From: Bacillota bacterium
GTDB lineage: Bacteria > Bacillota > Clostridia > DSM-8532
Direction: 5' to 3'
Assembly (NCBI GenBank): GCA_022702935.2
Contig: JAKIML020000088.1
Span: 1 to 53,439 of the forward strand
DNA: 53,439 nucleotides
Positions 1-8,362 of the stretch are shown one piece after another (the first letter of the stretch is position 1; every line of letters begins with the position of its first letter). The position numbers were made by a program, and so were the translations under genes. The notes beneath the pieces are model-generated. The model was not told the DNA's origin. It saw only the letters and a program-made list of their open reading frames with translations, and did not search any database.

Positions 1-595
1 GCCTGCCACAGCCCCAGCTCCCAAGACGACGGCCAAGGCTGCCACAGCCCCAGCTCCCAAGACGACGGCCAAGGCTGCCACAAAGAGCACCGCCAAGGCC
101 ACAGCCAAAACATCCACCACCGCTAAAAACACTGCAGCAGAAAAGACCACAGCAGCCAGCAACACCGCAACAACAGAAAAAACTGCTCCGGCAGATAAGG
201 CCACAACGGCTCCTGCGGCATCAAGCGCCGCCCAAAAGATCATTGCCACCGCCAAGACCTATCTGGGTGTCCCCTATGTCTGGGGCGGCACCACGCCCTC
301 GGGATTTGACTGTTCGGGCTTCATACACTATGTCTTTGCACAGCATGGCATCACCCTGCCCCGAGTGACCTCGGATCAGTATCAGGTGGGAATGGCCATA
401 GCCAAGAGCGCGCTTATTCCCGGAGATCTGGTGTTCTTTGAAACCTACAAGCCCGGGGCCTCCCATGTGGGCATTTACCTGGGCAACAATGAATTTATTC
501 ATGCCAGCTCAGGAAGTAATAAGGTCATGATATCAAAGCTCAGCTCAACCTATTACACCGAGCATTATCTCGGAGCCAAGCGTGTACTGAAATAA
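1..595 (+). CDS. NlpC/P60 family cell-wall hydrolase, C-terminal part (5' end outside window)
   Basis: The frame is open from the left edge, so this is the 3' part of a longer gene. About 75 residues of Ala/Thr/Lys/Pro-rich low-complexity linker lead into an NlpC/P60 domain of about 115 residues. The papain-like catalytic set is visible: Cys in FDCSGF (residue 104 of the visible part), His in SHVGIYLG (155) and a third polar residue, His, in FIHAS (167). Family members are secreted endopeptidases that cut stem peptides of peptidoglycan, commonly the D-Glu to meso-DAP bond. The linker looks like a wall-spanning tether. The N-terminal anchoring or SH3/LysM modules expected in such proteins lie outside the window. 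The domain call is firm; the exact bond cut is inferred. Confidence 0.9.
   Translation, partial: PATAPAPKTTAKAATAPAPKTTAKAATKSTAKATAKTSTTAKNTAAEKTTAASNTATTEKTAPADKATTAPAASSAAQKIIATAKTYLGVPYVWGGTTPSGFDCSGFIHYVFAQHGITLPRVTSDQYQVGMAIAKSALIPGDLVFFETYKPGASHVGIYLGNNEFIHASSGSNKVMISKLSSTYYTEHYLGAKRVLK
2..82 (+). repeat. 36-bp in-frame tandem repeat in the hydrolase linker
   Basis: Two copies of a 36-bp unit (2-37 and 38-73) differ only in the first codon, and a third partial copy runs to 82. Each unit encodes 12 residues of the type ATAPAPKTTAKA. More copies may lie left of the window. This is a protein linker repeat, not a CRISPR: there are no spacers and the unit is translated. Confidence 0.9.
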
Positions 596-611
596 AAGCA
601 TTTACTTTTCA

Positions 612-640
612 TTGAAACCTGCAGAAAACAGTGGTAAATT
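612..640 (+). promoter_or_regulatory. Candidate sigma-A promoter for the hotdog thioesterase
   Basis: TTGAAA (612-617), a 17-bp spacer and TAAATT (635-640) lie about 55 bp upstream of the thioesterase start. The gene would then be transcribed independently of the hydrolase. Confidence 0.5.
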
Positions 641-703
641 AAAAGATGAACTATTAGTCCCCCCTAGTAGGCAAATGAGTATATCAGTGAGAGGTTGACA
701 CAC

Positions 704-1096
704 TTGGATAAGAACTGGTATGAGTTTTTTGAAAGGGATCGGTTTGCTTACCAGAACGGAATGAGGCTCACCCACATTGAGCCCGGCATGGCCGAAGCAG
801 TCATGGCCATTGAGGACAGGCATCTGAATGCCGCCAATATCGTGCAGGGAGGTGCCATATTCACACTGGCTGACTATGCCTTTGCAGCAGCCTCCAATGC
901 CTGCGGTACCTTTACCCTGGGCGTGAACTGCACGATTAATTACTTTAAGTCTCCTAAAGGGAGAATACTCTATGCCAAGGCCAGAAGGCTTTCCTCAGGG
1001 AAAAAGCTGTGCACCTACCAGGTGGATATCACCGACGATGAGGGCGAGTACATCGCCTGCTATACCGCCATGGGTTATATCAAGTCCTCCACATAA
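704..1096 (+). CDS. PaaI-type hotdog-fold thioesterase
   Basis: A single-domain hotdog protein of about 130 residues. The segment NIVQGGAIFTLADYAFAAAS matches the PaaI/YbgC-like pattern in which the central helix carries the active-site region after an (H/Q)GG turn. The family hydrolyses acyl- or aryl-CoA thioesters; the substrate cannot be read from sequence. The start is ambiguous. A TTG at 695 directly abuts the GAGAGG ribosome site, whereas a second in-frame TTG at 704 sits about 9 nt downstream of it and gives an N-terminus MDKNWYEFF; 704 is preferred. A bidirectional terminator follows. Confidence 0.75.
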   Translation: MDKNWYEFFERDRFAYQNGMRLTHIEPGMAEAVMAIEDRHLNAANIVQGGAIFTLADYAFAAASNACGTFTLGVNCTINYFKSPKGRILYAKARRLSSGKKLCTYQVDITDDEGEYIACYTAMGYIKSST

Positions 1097-1110
1097 CTTT
1101 AACGATTGAC

Positions 1111-1146
1111 AAAAGACGCCCGGTTAAATGACCGAGCGTCTTTTTT
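1111..1146. terminator. Bidirectional rho-independent terminator
   Basis: AAAAGACGC and CGGT pair with ACCG and GCGTCTTTT around a TAAATG loop. T runs follow on both strands. It separates the convergent thioesterase and AI-2E family genes. The single C-A mismatch on the plus strand is a G-U pair in the minus-strand RNA. Confidence 0.85.
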
Positions 1147-1161
1147 GCGTCTTATAAAGTT

Positions 1162-2301
1162 TTATTCGACCACGATATTCTTCTCACGCAGCTTCCGATG
1201 GGTAATCCGTCTTAAGACAACATAGAAAACGGCGAAGGCCGGAATACCCAGAAGCATGCCAATAATGCCAAAAAGGCTGCCGCCCACAATGAGCGCAAAC
1301 AGAACCCAGAGACCGTCGAGGCCGATGGAATTGCCCACCACCCTGGGGTAGATAATGTTCCCTTCCAACTGCTGCAGAACAAAGAGAAAAAGGATGAACC
1401 ACAGGGTCTTTTGAGGGGCAGCCATCAATACGATGAAGGCACTGGGTATACCGCCTATCCAGGCCCCGAAGATGGGTATAATGGCGGTTACGGCAATGAT
1501 GACACCGCAGAGCACCGCATAGGGGAACCCAAAGATCAGCATGCCAATGAGCACCAGACCTCCGAGGATAAGGGCCTCGGTCAACTGCCCTGCAACAAAG
1601 TTGTGAAAGGTCTTGTTGGCCTGGGAACCCGTCTCTATAAGTCTTTCAGCGGTGGTGCGGGAAGCAAAGCCATAGACCAGCTTCTTGACAATGCGAATGA
1701 GCTTTTCCTTCTGAATCAGCAAATACACCGAAACAATGAGTCCCATGATAAAGTTGATGATGCCATTGGTCAGGCTCACGGTAAGGCTCAGGAGGCCCTG
1801 CAGCGCCGCCGTGGTAAACTGGGTGGTGCGCGCAATAATATCATTCCAGTTGAAGGCTATCTGATTCCAGAACTCCCCGACAAGATGGAAGCGCTGGGCC
1901 AAATCGTTGATAAACCTTTCGGCTCTCCGTATATAGTCCTTGGAGTTGGTGGTCAGGGTTGTCACACTCTGGGACAATTGAGGAATTAAAAAGAGCATGA
2001 TGGCTGTGATAAAGGCTGCAAGAATCAGGAAGGTGGCAATGACCGACAATGGCCGCTTCAGCTTCCTTAAGAAGGGGCGCTTGGCCTTATCCAGCTTATA
2101 GAAAAGCTTTCTTTCCAAAAAGCTCATAAGGATATTTAAGATAAACGCGAACAAGAGGCCCAGTATAAAAGGGGTCAGCACGGTAACGACCCTTCTTAAA
2201 AAAGCAAGCACCTCATTGAGATGGGATACTCCAAGATAGAGCAGTACCCCATAGGTAATCAACAGCAAATAGCCTTTGAGCTTATCTCTCAGTTCATCCA
2301 T
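1162..2301 (-). CDS. AI-2E family transporter (permease)
   Basis: This is a 379-residue polytopic membrane protein of the AI-2E/PurR-regulated permease family (PF01594). Hydrophobic segments cluster near residues 12-60 and 90-110. After a long amphipathic central region, several more lie near 170-200 and 230-370. The C-terminal motif GNIIYPRVVGNSIGLDGLWV is very typical of the family. Members export autoinducer-2 or act as Na+(Li+)/H+ antiporters; which applies here is not visible. The ATG start has a GGGAG ribosome site. The C-terminus is short and basic. The gene is monocistronic or followed only by the shared terminator. Confidence 0.9.
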   Translation of the reverse strand: MDELRDKLKGYLLLITYGVLLYLGVSHLNEVLAFLRRVVTVLTPFILGLLFAFILNILMSFLERKLFYKLDKAKRPFLRKLKRPLSVIATFLILAAFITAIMLFLIPQLSQSVTTLTTNSKDYIRRAERFINDLAQRFHLVGEFWNQIAFNWNDIIARTTQFTTAALQGLLSLTVSLTNGIINFIMGLIVSVYLLIQKEKLIRIVKKLVYGFASRTTAERLIETGSQANKTFHNFVAGQLTEALILGGLVLIGMLIFGFPYAVLCGVIIAVTAIIPIFGAWIGGIPSAFIVLMAAPQKTLWFILFLFVLQQLEGNIIYPRVVGNSIGLDGLWVLFALIVGGSLFGIIGMLLGIPAFAVFYVVLRRITHRKLREKNIVVE

Positions 2302-2371
2302 AGAATGCTCTCCCTATTATGTGTCGTTATTAAGAGTATAGCCCATTCTTTCTTCTATGACACGAAAAAGA

Positions 2372-2764
2372 TTATGTTTTTCTGACAAATTCGGTTTTGC
2401 AGAGGGTACAGGTTATGCATATCTTCCCCTTGCCCTTAGGCAGCCTCAGCTTAGCCTTGCACTGGGGGCATTTATAGATTTTATGTGTTTTTGAATCCCT
2501 GATTCGGTAGATGAGCCTGACCAAAGCACTATAGACAGGGCTCATGAGCATGGCGAAGCGGTAATTCTCAAGCTGCCGCTTGCGGATATTTTTGGACAGT
2601 ATTCTGAAAACACACCAGATAAGAGGAAGGTAGCTTAAGATGCTGATAACAAGTATACCCGTTACGCTTCCAATAAAGGTCAACACCATGGATATAAGGA
2701 TGAGGGCCAGCGAAAGCTGGTCCCCTCCATATCGTCCAGTCATGAATTTTTTAAGTCGGTTCAT
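2372..2764 (-). CDS. Small membrane protein with C-terminal zinc ribbon, conserved hypothetical
   Basis: The 130-residue product has a basic N-terminus, one or two hydrophobic segments (about residues 18-55), a basic cytoplasmic region and a C-terminal Cys4 zinc ribbon (CPQC near 98-101 and CTLC near 119-122). I do not recognise a named family. The topology suggests a membrane-anchored zinc-ribbon protein with the ribbon in the cytoplasm. It lies 24 bp downstream of the calcium ATPase and 70 bp upstream of the AI-2E permease, all on the minus strand, so co-transcription is possible. A GGAGGG ribosome site lies close to the ATG. Confidence 0.7.
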   Translation of the reverse strand: MNRLKKFMTGRYGGDQLSLALILISMVLTFIGSVTGILVISILSYLPLIWCVFRILSKNIRKRQLENYRFAMLMSPVYSALVRLIYRIRDSKTHKIYKCPQCKAKLRLPKGKGKICITCTLCKTEFVRKT

Positions 2765-2788
2765 AGTCCCTCCATATCATAGCTTTCC

Positions 2789-5389
2789 TCAGGCCGCCTT
2801 TTTCTTGGCCAGGCTGCGGGTGATGAGCTTCTCCAGCTCCACAATGGGGATGATGGCTAAGGCCAGACCCACGGCACTGAAGAAATCTTTGGCCGAAAGG
2901 GCTGTCAGCTTAAAGACCTCATTCACACCCGGCAGGTAAATGACGCCCAGGGTCATTACAAAGGAAGCCACCATGGCCAAAAGCAGGTACTTGTTGCGGG
3001 TCTTAAGGGTAAAGATGGACTTGGTGCCTGATCTCAGGTTGAGCGAATGGAAGATCTCGCACATGGAAAGAGTCAGGAAGGCCATGGTCATTCCCGTTAA
3101 ATGGTTCTGGCTGTTTCCAATCATAAAGGACAGCAGGGTCAAAAGCGCAATGATGGTTCCCTGATAGATGATCTTAATACCCAGCTTGTCAGCAAAAATG
3201 CCTTCCTTGGGATCCCGGGGCGGCCTTTCCATAATATCCTTTTCAGCCTCTTCCATACCCAGGGCAATGGCCGGGAAGGTATCGGTCACCAGGTTGATCC
3301 ACAGAATGTGGATGGGTGAAAACAGGACATAGTTCATCAGGGTGGCCAGGAAGAGGGATACCACCTCGCTTAGGTTGGAGGACAGCAGGAACTGAATGGC
3401 CTTTCGGATATTATCGTAGATGCGGCGGCCCTCCTCCACGGCATAAACAATGGAGGCGAAATTATCATCGGCCAGCACCATATCTGAAACGCTCTTGCTT
3501 ACATCGGTTCCGGTAATGCCCATACCCACGCCGATATCGGCGGATTTGAGAGCGGGCGCATCGTTGACGCCGTCTCCGGTCATGGCCGTTATCTTGCCGC
3601 GCTTCTTCCAGGCATTGACGATACGCACCTTATGCTCGGGCTGAACACGGGCATAGACCGAATATTGCACAACCTTTTCATCAAACTCCTCATCGGACAT
3701 CCTGGAGATTTCAGCACCGGTAATGGCCTGGCTCTCGTCGGTAATAATGCCCAGCTCTTTAGCGATAGCTACGGCTGTATCCCTGTGGTCGCCGGTAATC
3801 ATGATAGGACGGATACCGGCCTGGCGGCATTCCTCAATGGCGGCCTTGGCTTCGGGACGAACCGGATCAATCATCCCCGTCAGACCAATAAAACAGAGCG
3901 CCTTTTCCAGATTCTCAGGGGAGGTATCAGCGGGAAGCGCATCGTAATTTCTCAAGGCCGAGCCCAGCACGCGAAGCGCTTTACCGGCCATCGTTTTGTT
4001 TTCTTCAAGGATCTTCTGCCGATAGTCATCGGTCAGAGGCACCATACCCTCCTCGGTGAGGGCATGGGTGCAATTCTTCAGCACCTCATCGGGCGCCCCT
4101 TTGGTGTACTGGATGATCTTATCTCCCGTCCTGTGCAGGGTGGACATCATCTTGCGCAGTGAATCAAAGGGGGCCTCACCCACACGGGGGTAGTCTTTGA
4201 CAAGATCATTCTTGCTTGTTCCGGCATCCAATGCGAAGCGGACGAGAGCGCTTTCAGTGGGCTCTCCCACTACGCTGCCATCGTCGGCCAGACTGGCATC
4301 ATTGCAGAGGGCCATGGAGATCACAAGCTGTTCTTTATGGCCAAAGGTTTCAACCACTGTCATCTTGTTCTGGGTCAGAGTACCGGTCTTGTCAGAGCAG
4401 ATGACCTGGGTGCAGCCCAGGGTTTCTACTGCCGTCAGCTTACGGATAATGGCATTACGCTTGGACATCTTGGTCACGCCAATGGAGAGCACCACCGTCA
4501 CCACGGCCACAAGGCCCTCGGGTATGGCGGCAACGGCAAGGCTGACAGCCGTCATGAACATCTCAAGCACATGGCCGCCAGAAAAGCCCCCGCTTCTTAA
4601 GACACTGAATACAAAGATAAAGACGCTGATGCCTAAAACCCCGATGCTCAGAACCTTGCTCAATGAAGCCAGCTTCTTCTGGAGGGGGGTTTTTTCATTC
4701 TCGGTGCGGGAGATGATGCCCGCAATTTTTCCCATCTCAGTGGACATACCTGTGGCCACCAGAACGCCTTCTCCGCGTCCATAGACCACATTGGTGCCCA
4801 TATAGGCCATATTCTTTCTATCGCCAAGGGGAACATCCTCCCCGCTATCGGCTGTGAGGGTATGACTGCTTTTTTCCACGGGAACTGATTCACCCGTCAG
4901 GGATGCCTCTTCAATTTTCAAACTGGAGGCTTCTATAAGGCTCATATCGGCAGGAACGGCGTCGCCGGCCTCCAACAGCACAATGTCGCCGGGCACCAGC
5001 TCTTCGGATTTAACCTGCATCACCCGATTGTCCCTGCGGACCTTGGAATAGGGTGAGGACATCTGCTGAAGGGCTTCGATGGCCTTCTCGGCCTTTCCCT
5101 CCTGAACCACGCCCAGCACCGCGTTAAGAATAACTACGGCAAGTATAATCAGGGCATCGGCCAACTCACCCACGGCACCTGAAATGACGGCCGCCGCAAT
5201 CAGAACAATGACCATGGGATCGGCCATCTGGCCCAGCAAGCGGGCAATCAGCGACTTCTTCTCGCCTTGCTGAAGCTTATTGGGACCATGCTTTTGTATG
5301 CGTTCAGAGATTTGAGATGAATTTAAGCCACTACGTGATGTATTCTCCGATTGTAAAACCGCTTCAACATCTTCCAGATAGTGTTTCAT
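2789..5389 (-). CDS. P2A-type Ca2+-transporting ATPase
   Basis: An 866-residue P-type ATPase with every hallmark: N-terminal cation-ATPase domain, TGES (165-168) in the actuator domain, PEGL (290-293) in TM4, phosphorylated Asp333 in CSDKTGTLTQ, and TGDGVND in the P domain. TM6 carries NLVTDTFPAIALG, whose Asn and Asp are calcium-site ligands in SERCA-type pumps. PEGL together with the TM6 motif places it in the P2A calcium subgroup rather than among heavy-metal pumps. It is expected to export Ca2+ from the cytoplasm. The length is normal for bacterial calcium pumps. A TetR-type regulator is divergently encoded 161 bp away, but no shared operator was recognised. Confidence 0.92.
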   Translation of the reverse strand: MKHYLEDVEAVLQSENTSRSGLNSSQISERIQKHGPNKLQQGEKKSLIARLLGQMADPMVIVLIAAAVISGAVGELADALIILAVVILNAVLGVVQEGKAEKAIEALQQMSSPYSKVRRDNRVMQVKSEELVPGDIVLLEAGDAVPADMSLIEASSLKIEEASLTGESVPVEKSSHTLTADSGEDVPLGDRKNMAYMGTNVVYGRGEGVLVATGMSTEMGKIAGIISRTENEKTPLQKKLASLSKVLSIGVLGISVFIFVFSVLRSGGFSGGHVLEMFMTAVSLAVAAIPEGLVAVVTVVLSIGVTKMSKRNAIIRKLTAVETLGCTQVICSDKTGTLTQNKMTVVETFGHKEQLVISMALCNDASLADDGSVVGEPTESALVRFALDAGTSKNDLVKDYPRVGEAPFDSLRKMMSTLHRTGDKIIQYTKGAPDEVLKNCTHALTEEGMVPLTDDYRQKILEENKTMAGKALRVLGSALRNYDALPADTSPENLEKALCFIGLTGMIDPVRPEAKAAIEECRQAGIRPIMITGDHRDTAVAIAKELGIITDESQAITGAEISRMSDEEFDEKVVQYSVYARVQPEHKVRIVNAWKKRGKITAMTGDGVNDAPALKSADIGVGMGITGTDVSKSVSDMVLADDNFASIVYAVEEGRRIYDNIRKAIQFLLSSNLSEVVSLFLATLMNYVLFSPIHILWINLVTDTFPAIALGMEEAEKDIMERPPRDPKEGIFADKLGIKIIYQGTIIALLTLLSFMIGNSQNHLTGMTMAFLTLSMCEIFHSLNLRSGTKSIFTLKTRNKYLLLAMVASFVMTLGVIYLPGVNEVFKLTALSAKDFFSAVGLALAIIPIVELEKLITRSLAKKKAA

Positions 5390-5550
5390 AGAGCTTTCAT
5401 TTTCCTTTCTTCTTTCTGACCGTTTTTAATATAACACTTCTACTCTAACATGATGTATAATGAATAAAAACCAATAAAATTAAGAAAATGTCCAAAAATG
5501 AGTGCCAGGAATATGAAGGATTCCTTAAGGTAATACAAGAAGGTGACAAC

Positions 5551-6108
5551 ATGCCGAAAGCAGAGCAAACAAAGCTCCTGCTTGCTCAAGCATTAAAGCG
5601 GCTCATGCAAAAAACCCCCTTGGATAAAATCAGTGTTCAGGATCTGGTGGATGCCTGTGTGCTTAATCGGAAAACCTTTTACTATCATTTTAAGGATAAG
5701 CAGGAATTGATATGCTGGATTTTTGACACTCAATTTGCTGCCCTTCATGATACCAACAATGACAACAGCATCATCGACGAGCTTGTGGAGCATCTGTATG
5801 CCAACAAATCGTTTTATATTGCCGCATTAACCTCAAACACCCAGAACAATCTGCGGGAGCATCTCTACCATGTGGTATACAAGGCCATTCTGTTTCAGAT
5901 AAAGGAGGCATTGGGCCAGCGAACCATGTCCGATAAGGACATGGATACCATTGGCTTATTTTTTACCAATGCCATTGTCGGGTATATATATCAATGGGCC
6001 AAAGAAGGGATGACCAAATCATCCTCCGAATTTATATCAGGTTATTATCATCTGATGCGGGATACCCTTGACTTCATTATCAACAAACGCGTAAAACCCG
6101 CTATGTAG
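5551..6108 (+). CDS. TetR/AcrR family regulator, DhaS-like
   Basis: A 185-residue protein with an N-terminal TetR helix-turn-helix: KISVQDLVDACVLNRKTFYYHF matches the usual ...Ixx.aGvsrgtfY.hF pattern. The C-terminal region (TetR_C_33 type: FTNAIVGYIYQWAKEGM) resembles DhaS-like regulators of the dihydroxyacetone kinase group. The start at 5551 is preferred because AAGGTG lies about 7 nt upstream and TetR proteins rarely carry long leaders. An in-frame ATG at 5488 would add 21 residues but has no good ribosome site. A possible -10 (TATAAT) lies near 5455. The ligand and targets are unknown; the divergent calcium ATPase is one candidate target. Confidence 0.85.
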   Translation: MPKAEQTKLLLAQALKRLMQKTPLDKISVQDLVDACVLNRKTFYYHFKDKQELICWIFDTQFAALHDTNNDNSIIDELVEHLYANKSFYIAALTSNTQNNLREHLYHVVYKAILFQIKEALGQRTMSDKDMDTIGLFFTNAIVGYIYQWAKEGMTKSSSEFISGYYHLMRDTLDFIINKRVKPAM

Positions 6109-6155
6109 TGACACTGGCGGAAAACCCAGAGCTATAAACTTTACAGGGGGAAGCT

Positions 6156-7460
6156 ATGAAACACTCGAGACTCATGACAGGCGCCTTATTGACTACTGCT
6201 CTCCTATTTCTTTCATCCTGCGGCACCCAACTGCCACCGTCCAAGTTCCAGCAGGATACACCCAGCAGCATGCCCGTCCATAAAACCGCCATGGTCGCTG
6301 AGACTGTGGCCTATGAGGCACCAGACCCTCACAGAGCCGAACAGGATATGTTGATGGTCAACAGCCAGCCCTATTTTGATGAGAATCATCCCCTCTATGT
6401 GGGCAAGGAATCCACTGATTTTCTGCAAGCCTTTCTATTCGCCGAGGAAGAGGTTATAAGTCCCGTTTCGGTGAATGACCTGGAGCAAGTCATAAGACTC
6501 CTCTTTCACTTTTCTGAGGAGGAAGAATCCTGTATCCGCATGTACATTACTGATTTTTCCCAAGACGACACCATAGAAAGACAGCATGCCATGGCCGGTT
6601 TCATGAAGCTCCTCTCCTTAAAGTATCCTCTGGATCTGGGCGGGGACTATGAGAATCTCAAAAAATCCGAGGCCATTTATGACATGGCCGTTATTGACGA
6701 TAAGTACCAGTCCCTGGTGCGGCAGGCCTACTGCCTGAGCTTTACCGATTACACCGTCCAGAGGGACCTTAGGTTCAGACCCAACGATCTTCTTACCCAT
6801 TCCGAGGCCTTATCCATGATTTCCCGTGTCCTCGACCATTTTGGTCCTCCGGCCGTCGAGTCTATGATGATGGCTTCAGCAGCTCATACCGACACTGGTT
6901 CAGAGCAATCTCCAGAGGATAATCCCAAGGCGTTTGGAAGCCGAAGCCTTTATCAGGAGATCATTGATTATCGGGCAACGCTGGGTAAGTCTAAAACAAA
7001 AGCATCCAGGCAAAAGGCGGAATTCCTCACTCTGGCCCTTGACATTTTAGGGCTGTCCAATGATGACCTGGAGGACCCCTGGCTGGACGACCCGCTCCCT
7101 TTGGATGTATGGGTGAAGGTGCTCAATCTTTGCTTCAACCGGGTGAGTGAGGATATTTCCCCCTATATTCCCCAGGATGCCGGCAGTTTCTTGACCTATG
7201 ACATTGCCGCCATGAGCATTTTTATTCCCACAGATTCGGGAGCCTTTTCGGCCCGGAACGTGAGTTCTGAGGAAATGGAGGCGGCCAGAAATGCCATTCC
7301 TCAGTTTGAAACCGCCAGAGATACCGACAGACTGGCTCAAATGCATGCCTCGGGTCTCCTGGACGGTATCATCACCATGCCCGGTTTTACACCACAACGG
7401 CCCGTTCACAGGATTGAGGCCATGCTGTTGGTCAAGCGCATGGTGGAGTCCATGAAATAA
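6156..7460 (+). CDS. Lipoprotein with SLH-like motifs, unknown function
   Basis: The 434-residue product starts with a lipoprotein signal: Met-Lys-His, a hydrophobic core and lipobox LSSC, with Cys near residue 22. The mature protein is acidic and mostly helical. Two stretches resemble the S-layer homology pattern (F-P-x5-R/H-x-E-A-x-x-x-h-x-R-h-h): FRPNDLLTHSEALSMISRVL near residues 205-225, and FTPQRPVHRIEAMLLVKRMV at the C-terminus. They may be degenerate SLH repeats. It is probably exposed on the outer face of the membrane. The ribosome site (AGGGGGAAGCT) lies immediately upstream. A hairpin follows the stop. No function is assigned. Confidence 0.75.
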   Translation: MKHSRLMTGALLTTALLFLSSCGTQLPPSKFQQDTPSSMPVHKTAMVAETVAYEAPDPHRAEQDMLMVNSQPYFDENHPLYVGKESTDFLQAFLFAEEEVISPVSVNDLEQVIRLLFHFSEEEESCIRMYITDFSQDDTIERQHAMAGFMKLLSLKYPLDLGGDYENLKKSEAIYDMAVIDDKYQSLVRQAYCLSFTDYTVQRDLRFRPNDLLTHSEALSMISRVLDHFGPPAVESMMMASAAHTDTGSEQSPEDNPKAFGSRSLYQEIIDYRATLGKSKTKASRQKAEFLTLALDILGLSNDDLEDPWLDDPLPLDVWVKVLNLCFNRVSEDISPYIPQDAGSFLTYDIAAMSIFIPTDSGAFSARNVSSEEMEAARNAIPQFETARDTDRLAQMHASGLLDGIITMPGFTPQRPVHRIEAMLLVKRMVESMK

Positions 7461-7464
7461 CTTA

Positions 7465-7487
7465 AGGCGTCCCATTAATGGACGCCT
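7465..7487. terminator. Hairpin between convergent genes
   Basis: The perfect 8-bp stem AGGCGTCC / GGACGCCT has a 7-nt loop. It overlaps the last codons of the SGNH hydrolase on the minus strand. No strong T run follows on either strand, so terminator function is plausible but weak. Confidence 0.5.
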
Positions 7488-8182
7488 GCCAGCATCCGGC
7501 TTTGCACGTAGCCAGCAACCACTTCATTCATCAGCTCATGCCCTTTCTCGTTGGGATGGATGCCATCCTCACAGAGATAGCGGTAGTAATCGCGCTTCAT
7601 TAAGAAGGGCTGACGCACATCAATGAGATCACAGTTTAAGGTCTTGGCCAGATTCATCACTGTGAGGCTATAGCATTCATGGTGCCGATAGATCACTTCC
7701 TTATCCCCCAGCCAGCTCAAAATGGCCTGGGGGTTTAAATTTCGTGAAATCCAGGCAAAATATTTCTCAGAGTGGATGGGCGGCAGATTCATCAGGACGG
7801 GCGTAATGCCATGGTTTCTTAAGGACTGCACCATGTCGGTAATGCACTGCTTAAATTCCTCCAGAGTTGTGTGGGGCCTATGCTCCTGGTCAGGATGCTC
7901 GGAGACCTGTGTCCAGTCAAAATCGCAATCATTGCCCCCGAACTCGATGATGGCCATCTCAGCCTGAACTCCCTTTTCCAGGGCACTCATCATAAGGCTT
8001 CTGGCCTTGGGCGCTGTCAGTCCAAACTTGGTATTGTTTTTGACATCCAGTCCCAGCTCTGCAATTTTGTCCAGCGCGGTTTTTTGCTCCAGGCGCTTGT
8101 ATTTCCGGCGGGTTTCATCATAGATAACCCCCTTGAGTACTGAATCGCCCCAAACCGCAATGCATTTCTTCATATCAAACAC
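7475..8182 (-). CDS. SGNH/GDSL-family hydrolase
   Basis: A 235-residue SGNH hydrolase. Block I is WGDSVLKG (nucleophile Ser), block III is FGGNDCDFDW (GxND oxyanion Asn), and block V is DGIHPNEKGH (catalytic Asp and His). The oxyanion Gly of block II is less clear. Family members are esterases, lipases or carbohydrate deacetylases. There is no signal peptide, so it is probably cytoplasmic. The GTG start at 8182 is preferred because AGGA lies 9 nt upstream; an ATG at 8173 is the alternative. It is transcribed divergently from the DUF1836 gene. Confidence 0.88.
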   Translation of the reverse strand: MFDMKKCIAVWGDSVLKGVIYDETRRKYKRLEQKTALDKIAELGLDVKNNTKFGLTAPKARSLMMSALEKGVQAEMAIIEFGGNDCDFDWTQVSEHPDQEHRPHTTLEEFKQCITDMVQSLRNHGITPVLMNLPPIHSEKYFAWISRNLNPQAILSWLGDKEVIYRHHECYSLTVMNLAKTLNCDLIDVRQPFLMKRDYYRYLCEDGIHPNEKGHELMNEVVAGYVQSRMLAGVH

Positions 8183-8218
8183 ATTATCACATCCTATGAT
8201 TTAAGATATTGTTTTATC

Positions 8219-8233
8219 TAGTATTGAATACTA
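8219..8233. promoter_or_regulatory. 15-bp palindrome, candidate operator
   Basis: TAGTATT-G-AATACTA is a perfect inverted repeat around one central base. It overlaps the -35 of the upstream candidate promoter. A related imperfect copy sharing TATTGAATA lies near 8273-8287, over the -35 of the second promoter. This layout suits a repressor acting in the divergent intergenic region, possibly the adjacent DUF1836 HTH protein. Confidence 0.5.
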
Positions 8234-8252
8234 TGTTATAATATATTATACA
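8224..8252 (+). promoter_or_regulatory. Candidate promoter P1 upstream of the DUF1836 gene
   Basis: TTGAAT (8224-8229), a 17-bp spacer and TATACA (8247-8252). The region is very AT-rich, so chance matches are possible. Confidence 0.4.
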
Positions 8253-8278
8253 CCACGTCAACAATATTTATAACTATA

Positions 8279-8307
8279 TTGAATAGTAATAAACTACACG
8301 TTATAAT
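8279..8307 (+). promoter_or_regulatory. Candidate promoter P2 upstream of the DUF1836 gene
   Basis: TTGAAT (8279-8284), a 17-bp spacer and consensus TATAAT (8302-8307). The predicted start of transcription is about 50 nt before the chosen ATG. Confidence 0.6.
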
Positions 8308-8362
8308 GACCTTATATTGAGTTCCGTCAAAATTCATGAAACCGAACAAAGGAGCAGAGGAT

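Noticed and set aside
2-82. 36-bp repeats as a possible CRISPR array
   Set aside because: The units abut directly without spacers and are translated in frame as an Ala/Thr/Pro/Lys linker.
1411-1989. Plus-strand open frame of 192 codons rich in Gly, Asn and Gln
   Set aside because: It is antisense to the AI-2E family permease; the composition is that of a reverse-complement shadow.
3632-4162. Plus-strand open frame of 176 codons
   Set aside because: It is antisense to the calcium ATPase P and N domains, which are intact.
5390-5550. TetR operator between the calcium ATPase and the TetR gene
   Set aside because: I searched for a palindrome shared by the two divergent promoters and saw only weak, AT-rich partial matches.
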